Shown piece after piece: positions 60,060 through 64,000 of a DNA stretch of 64,000 bases. Where the stretch lies: the NCBI GenBank assembly GCA_963839475.1, contig CAWIVH010000015.1, positions 620,001-684,000 of the forward strand. Reading direction: 5' to 3'. Within the stretch, counting starts at the first letter, position 1, and each line of letters begins with the position of its first letter. The DNA is from CAWIVH01 sp963839475. GTDB lineage: Bacteria > Acidobacteriota > UBA6911. The translations under genes and the position numbers were made by a program. Under the pieces are notes generated by a model. That model was not told the origin of the DNA, did not search any database, and saw only the letters and a list, made by a program, of their open reading frames with translations.

Positions 60060-60584
60060 CTATCGCTCAATTACAATACCAAGAGCCGCTTTGACGTTCT
60101 CCTGCGCCTTAACTCTTACATTTTCAGGTATGGCTATGTGCTTCCAGAGGTCTGGGTAGTCACCGAGACTCAGAGTCATCTGAACGGTCTCGTCTGGTTT
60201 CAAAGCCAGGAAGATACCACTGGGCACATGAAGCCTGATGTTGTATGGGATGGGTACGCCTTTGAAGGTTTTGGCAATCCCTTGTTCGAGATCGATCAGG
60301 AGATCATGATCCTTGATGTGTGCCTTGGCATATAGAACTAATAAAGTGCTTGCTCCTTCGGCGTCCACTTTGAAATAAAAGTTTTCGTTACCGTTCACCC
60401 ATGAGGAATAGACCCGAGTCCGCTGTCGAGCCAGGTCCACGATCCCTCGGGGCCATTCAGGTTGATCTGCCGTCGGCTGGCTCGGAGGATCGGGGCCAAT
60501 CTGCTCTTCACCCAAATAGTAGGCATGCGCGCCTGCCAGGACTGAAAGGGTGATTAAAAAGATCATGCTCAGCGAAATCTTCAT
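60060..60584 (-). CDS. Secreted hypothetical protein
   Basis: 174 residues from ATG 60584 with GAGGAAG upstream. Clear signal peptide (ISLSMIFLITLSVLAGAHAY). The mature part has PRGIVDLARQRTRVYSSWVNGNENFYF, LLIDLEQGIAKTFKGVPIP and LALKPDETVQMTLSLGDYP, ending AALGIVIER. It may have a beta-sandwich fold. No family recognised. Confidence 0.6.
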   Translation of the reverse strand: MKISLSMIFLITLSVLAGAHAYYLGEEQIGPDPPSQPTADQPEWPRGIVDLARQRTRVYSSWVNGNENFYFKVDAEGASTLLVLYAKAHIKDHDLLIDLEQGIAKTFKGVPIPYNIRLHVPSGIFLALKPDETVQMTLSLGDYPDLWKHIAIPENVRVKAQENVKAALGIVIER

Positions 60585-61022
60585 GGCGCCTTCCTCAGAT
60601 GTGTCGATTGACACTCCAACGTAAGCAAAGAAACAGGATCTGTTAAAGGAGCAACATCCAATTAAGTATGCGCCAAAATTGGTGATTGGATTTAAATTAA
60701 TCACATTGGCAGCATCCGCATGCGGGTTTGGGAGGATTAGTCCCGCAAGTCGCCGTCTGGGAAATTTGCCCTGGCCGATACGAGCCGCGTTTCCAATCGA
60801 GGTCCGCGCCAAAACCTCTGCTCGTGTGCCCTCCTTTCACCTTACCGATTATGATAACCTGTGTCCAAGTACCTCAGAATCACGATCAGTCCGGCTCGTC
60901 ATAGAGTAATATGGCTTCTCGGAGTCAATCACAGGCTTCGGGATAAATCGAGGAAGCCAACATGGCCGGATTCAAAAAGGTTGCTAAGTTCACGCTTCAA
61001 CCATTGTCCTATGCTTTACATC
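60585..61022. other. Intergenic, nothing recognised
   Basis: Divergent promoter region between the secreted protein and the HAD gene. TATGATAACCTGTG near 60850 could be a -10 for the latter. Confidence 0.35.
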
Positions 61023-61664
61023 ATGCCCCGCTATGACGCGATCCTTTTCGACCTGCTCACCGCGCTGATCGATTCCCGGTCACTATGGAACCGCGTCGCT
61101 GGCGGTGAGGACGCTGGCCGCGCGTGGCGCGCCGAATACCTGCGCCTGACCTATGGCTGCGGGGTCTATCGGCCTTATGAAACTCTCGTTTCGGAGGCTG
61201 CGCTCGCCAGCGGGCTCGATGCGTCACATGCCATACGGCTCGATGCGTCATGGGATGAATTGCAGCCCTGGGACGACGCCCCCGCGCTTCTGCGGGATCT
61301 CGCGCCCGTATACAGGTTGGGGGTTGTAACCAATTGCTCGGAACGGCTCGGCCAGCAGGCCGCCGCGCGCCTGCAGGTGCCGTTAGAATGCGTCGTGACA
61401 GCCGAACGCGCTGGAAATTACAAACCCGATCCAGCGCCCTATCGCTTGGCCCTGCAGGAACTCGGACTGCTGGCAGAACGCGTGTTGTTCGTCGCGGGGT
61501 CGGGATTCGACCTTTTCGGCACTGCGCGCGTCGGACTCGCCACACTCTGGCACAACCGCGTGGGACTCGCCGCGCCCGATGGCGCACCTGCGCCTATCGC
61601 GCAGGCACGCACGCTGCGTCCCATGGTCGACGACCTTCTCGCGCTCCAAAAGAGCCTCTCGTGA
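61023..61664 (+). CDS. HAD-superfamily hydrolase (haloacid dehalogenase-like)
   Basis: 213 residues. Motif I YDAILFDLLTALIDS (nucleophile Asp, with Leu-Thr in place of the usual Asp-x-Thr), motif II GVVTNCSERLG, motif III lysine in NYKPDPAPY and motif IV VLFVAGSGFDLFG. The second motif I aspartate of phosphatases is absent, as in 2-haloacid dehalogenases. Subfamily I cap. ATG 61023 is chosen from the family start; ATG 61011 is possible and neither has a good ribosome site. Confidence 0.82.
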   Translation: MPRYDAILFDLLTALIDSRSLWNRVAGGEDAGRAWRAEYLRLTYGCGVYRPYETLVSEAALASGLDASHAIRLDASWDELQPWDDAPALLRDLAPVYRLGVVTNCSERLGQQAAARLQVPLECVVTAERAGNYKPDPAPYRLALQELGLLAERVLFVAGSGFDLFGTARVGLATLWHNRVGLAAPDGAPAPIAQARTLRPMVDDLLALQKSLS

Positions 61665-61839
61665 AAACCGTGCGAACCCGGCAGGATTGGATTGCCGCAT
61701 CAAGCGGACGTAAAACCGACTCCATTGGAGAATAGGTTGTCCCCTGACTCCCACGAAGTCCGCTTCTCGGAGTCGTTGTCCGCGAAAACTCCATCCTGGC
61801 TGATTTTATTGGATTTTCGAGTTCCGGAGATCCATCCTG

Positions 61840-62835
61840 CGGGCATGAAGATTCTGCTCATGATGATGTTTCTGCAGTCTCTAAACTTGGCAATTTTTGC
61901 ATGGCTGGACCGGGCAGCCTGGGTGCGGATTCTCGCGTTACGACAGCAACTCGCGGTGTACAAGCGCAAGTCGAAAAAGCCCATGCTGAGAAACAGGGAC
62001 CGGCTATTCTGGTCGTTGCTCTCAAGGATCTGGAGAGACTGGAGATCGGAGTTGATCCTTGTAAGACCAGAGACCGTGATTCGATGGAGGGAGAGGAAGT
62101 TTCGCGAGTTCTTGCGGAGGAAGTCCCAGAACAGGCCAGGCAGACCCGCAATTCCGGATGAACACATCGACTTCATCCGGCGGATATCCTCCGATCATCC
62201 TGAGTACGGGGAGGATCGCATCGCCCTGGAGTTGGAGGTGAAGTTTGGCATTCGCCACGCCTGCTCGACCGTCGGGAAATACATGGTCAAAAGGCGCTCC
62301 GGGACCCACAGATTCTCAAGCCTGGAGAAGCTTTCTGAAGAACCAAGCCAAGGCCATGTGGTCCTGCGACTTCTTTGTGCAGCACACGATTGGGTTTCGT
62401 GTCCTTTACGTATTCGTCGTCATGGAGATTGCCAGTCGAAAGATCATCCACCTGCACGTAACCGATCATCCAACCCTCGAGTGGACGAAGCAACAAATCA
62501 AAAACGCCTGCTTCGATGAGCAGCCGAAGTTCCTGCTCCACGACAATGACGGAAAGTTCGGCCAGTTCGGACGTCCGTTTCGAGTTGGAGAATGCAGGGA
62601 AGAAGGTGTCGTGTCGATCGGCATACGATGAGTGGCTCTGGCAGGAGATGGGCATCCGGGGGAATACGATTCCGTTTGGCGCCCCCAACGCGGCGGCACA
62701 CATTGAGCGGCTGATAGGGACGCTTCGCCGGGAGTGTCTCGACCGATATGTTGATCTGGAATGAGCGGCATCTTCGGTGTGTACTCACCGAATTCGTTGC
62801 CTGGTACAACCACGTTTCATACTGCCTCACCTCAC
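61840..62835 (+). pseudogene. Integrase-core transposase (IS3/IS481-like), frameshifted
   Basis: First frame: ILALRQQLAVYKRKSKKPML, RDRLFWSLLSRIWRDWRSEL, RPGRPAIPDEHIDFIRRISSDHPEYG, STVGKYMVKR. Then a shift to SFLKNQAKAMWSCDFFVQHTIGFRVLYVFVVME (DDE core) and a further shift to AAHIERLIGTLRRECLDRYV; the final LTEFVAWYNH is in another frame. At least three frameshifts make it inactive. Same family as the fossil at 44030. Ends against the recombinase gene. Confidence 0.75.
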
Positions 62836-64000
62836 TATGTCTTTGATAGTTTGAGAGTTAACTGTTGAGAATTCTGTTCCGCGAGTGCTGTCCCACGACC
62901 GTTTGCCGGCTTGATGCGGATTCGCGCCCTGGAATCATCCAGGTCAATGCGGCGAAACACCCAAGGCCCGTCTGCGACCGGATGGAGGGATGGCACATCA
63001 TATCGTTCGGCCGCCAGTCGGAGGGTTCTGGGTGCCACTTTGAGATATGCTGCAGCCTCTCCCAGATTCATCCAGCCTTCCAATCGCCGTCGGTCATCCG
63101 AGTAAACGGGAATCTCATGATAATTCCTCAGTGAAACAACCCGCTCTCGTGTCCACCGATTGCCAGTGCCGGTACGCAAACCATTGCGGTTGAGAAACGC
63201 AGCGATCCCGTCATCCCGGCAGATGGTTGCCAGATCCCGCACCACGTTGATGGTTTCAGGAGGGGTGTTTGTACTGCTTTGTCCCCGACGACGGCGGCGA
63301 AGGTGGAGTTCCGTGTGCACACCACCTCTCCAATGGACGACAAGCACGACCTCCGCCCCTTCGGAATCTACATCAACGACAACTTCCTCAATGAGGGTTC
63401 GCAGGATGCGCTTCTTCACTCGATTGTCCGTAGCCTGGTCCTTCCAAACCGTATCGAGATCCGCACCCAGATTTTGAAGACGTTCCAGTTCGATGGGTGT
63501 CATTTGATTCCGACGATAGTTCTCCTGCTCTATTCGAGTCTCCATCTCTCGCAGTCTGACAAGAGCACAGTTCCAACGCCGCTCCAGTTCCTCCGAAACC
63601 AGACGATTCTCCGGGTCGACCAGATCGTATTGTCGGCGAGCTCGTTCCGCTTCATAACGAGCGGCCTGTAGTTCCACTCCCAACGCGCGCAGCAATTCGT
63701 CCTGTTTGTCCCTTTTCTGCCGTTCGGCCATGTGTGCCGCTTCCATCGCAGCGGGACGAACAACGCGCAGGAGTTCACACGCAACTGCCTCGTCCACTGA
63801 TGTGCCCCCGAAGGAGATACATTTGGGTTCACCTTGGTCGACAGCTCCCCGCCGACACTCGTACCTCACCTTGTCGCCTTTAAGTCCTGAGTAACTCACG
63901 ATGAGCTTCCGGCCGCACCTCCGGCAGCGCAGTAGACCACCAAGTAACGCCGGACCCTTCTTCGGGGCGCCTGGATTGCTAAGGTTCCAAACCTGAGCAT
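62835..64000 (-). CDS. Large serine recombinase, C-terminal part (cut by window edge)
   Basis: About 388 residues, 5' end beyond the window. The visible part begins AQVWNLSNPGAPKKGPALLGGLLRC. A zinc ribbon follows (LRCRRCGRKLIVSYSG ... ECRRG...PKCISF, C-x2-C and C-x9-C), then the coiled-coil stretch AAHMAERQKRDKQDELLRALGVELQAARYEAERARRQYDLVDPENRL, and an unusual C-terminal addition with IAAFLNRNGLRTGTGNRWT and a MerR/excisionase-like HTH (GWMNLGEAAAYLKVAPRTLRLAAERYDV). The catalytic serine domain should lie upstream. Likely the integrase of another element. Confidence 0.85.
   Translation of the reverse strand, partial: AQVWNLSNPGAPKKGPALLGGLLRCRRCGRKLIVSYSGLKGDKVRYECRRGAVDQGEPKCISFGGTSVDEAVACELLRVVRPAAMEAAHMAERQKRDKQDELLRALGVELQAARYEAERARRQYDLVDPENRLVSEELERRWNCALVRLREMETRIEQENYRRNQMTPIELERLQNLGADLDTVWKDQATDNRVKKRILRTLIEEVVVDVDSEGAEVVLVVHWRGGVHTELHLRRRRRGQSSTNTPPETINVVRDLATICRDDGIAAFLNRNGLRTGTGNRWTRERVVSLRNYHEIPVYSDDRRRLEGWMNLGEAAAYLKVAPRTLRLAAERYDVPSLHPVADGPWVFRRIDLDDSRARIRIKPANGRGTALAEQNSQQLTLKLSKT

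Overview
The window reads like an Acidobacteriota chromosome (Solibacter/Bryobacter type) or a close relative. The grounds are a very large Oar-like TonB receptor with a carboxypeptidase-regulatory N-terminus, Tat-exported sugar and PLP enzymes, DUF1080/DUF4091/Gfo-Idh sugar genes, a fossil of the long acidobacterial Ser/Thr kinase type, and moderately high GC. This assignment is inference; there is no rRNA gene.

Layout. 0-6.4 kb: envelope and signalling genes (PGPGW membrane protein, SpoIIE phosphatase, site-2 protease with CBS domains, BON protein, beta-barrel, SDR-DUF2867). 6.8-10.2 kb: a complete three-recombinase (RIT) element with 29-bp perfect inverted ends, next to kinase and PepSY-like gene fossils. 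11-24.5 kb: a phosphate block with usp and pit on the minus strand, arsC, pstS-C-A-B1-B2-phoU-phoB on the plus strand, a TonB receptor, a strong terminator, and convergent phoR. An 11-bp-periodic CTTAACC repeat lies upstream of both pst and pit. The two PstB proteins carry complementary defects and look like an obligate heterodimer with one good and one degenerate ATP site.

24.5-36.6 kb: accessory region with DnaC/DUF4143 fossils, a shortened TMEM175, small redox enzymes with a LysR regulator, a methyltransferase and a reductase that resemble integron cassettes, HEPN/MNT, a replication-module remnant and HipBA. 37-40.6 kb: DUF362, ApbE and DUF2271. 40.6-43.8 kb: a divergent pair of an exported triple-Rid protein and a Tat-exported SelA-like PLP enzyme. 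44-46 kb: a dead transposase and a collagen-like protein.

46.5-58.4 kb: tandem integrative-element remnants. A 47-bp direct repeat (3' part of a CAT-anticodon tRNA gene) at 47276 and 56901 brackets a replication module, AbiE, a sugar cluster (DUF4091, DUF1080, Gfo/Idh/MocA) and an IS6 element. A second replication gene follows the right repeat. 58.8-64 kb: a HEPN-like protein, a secreted protein, a HAD phosphatase, a broken integrase-core transposase and the C-terminal part of a large serine recombinase cut by the window edge.
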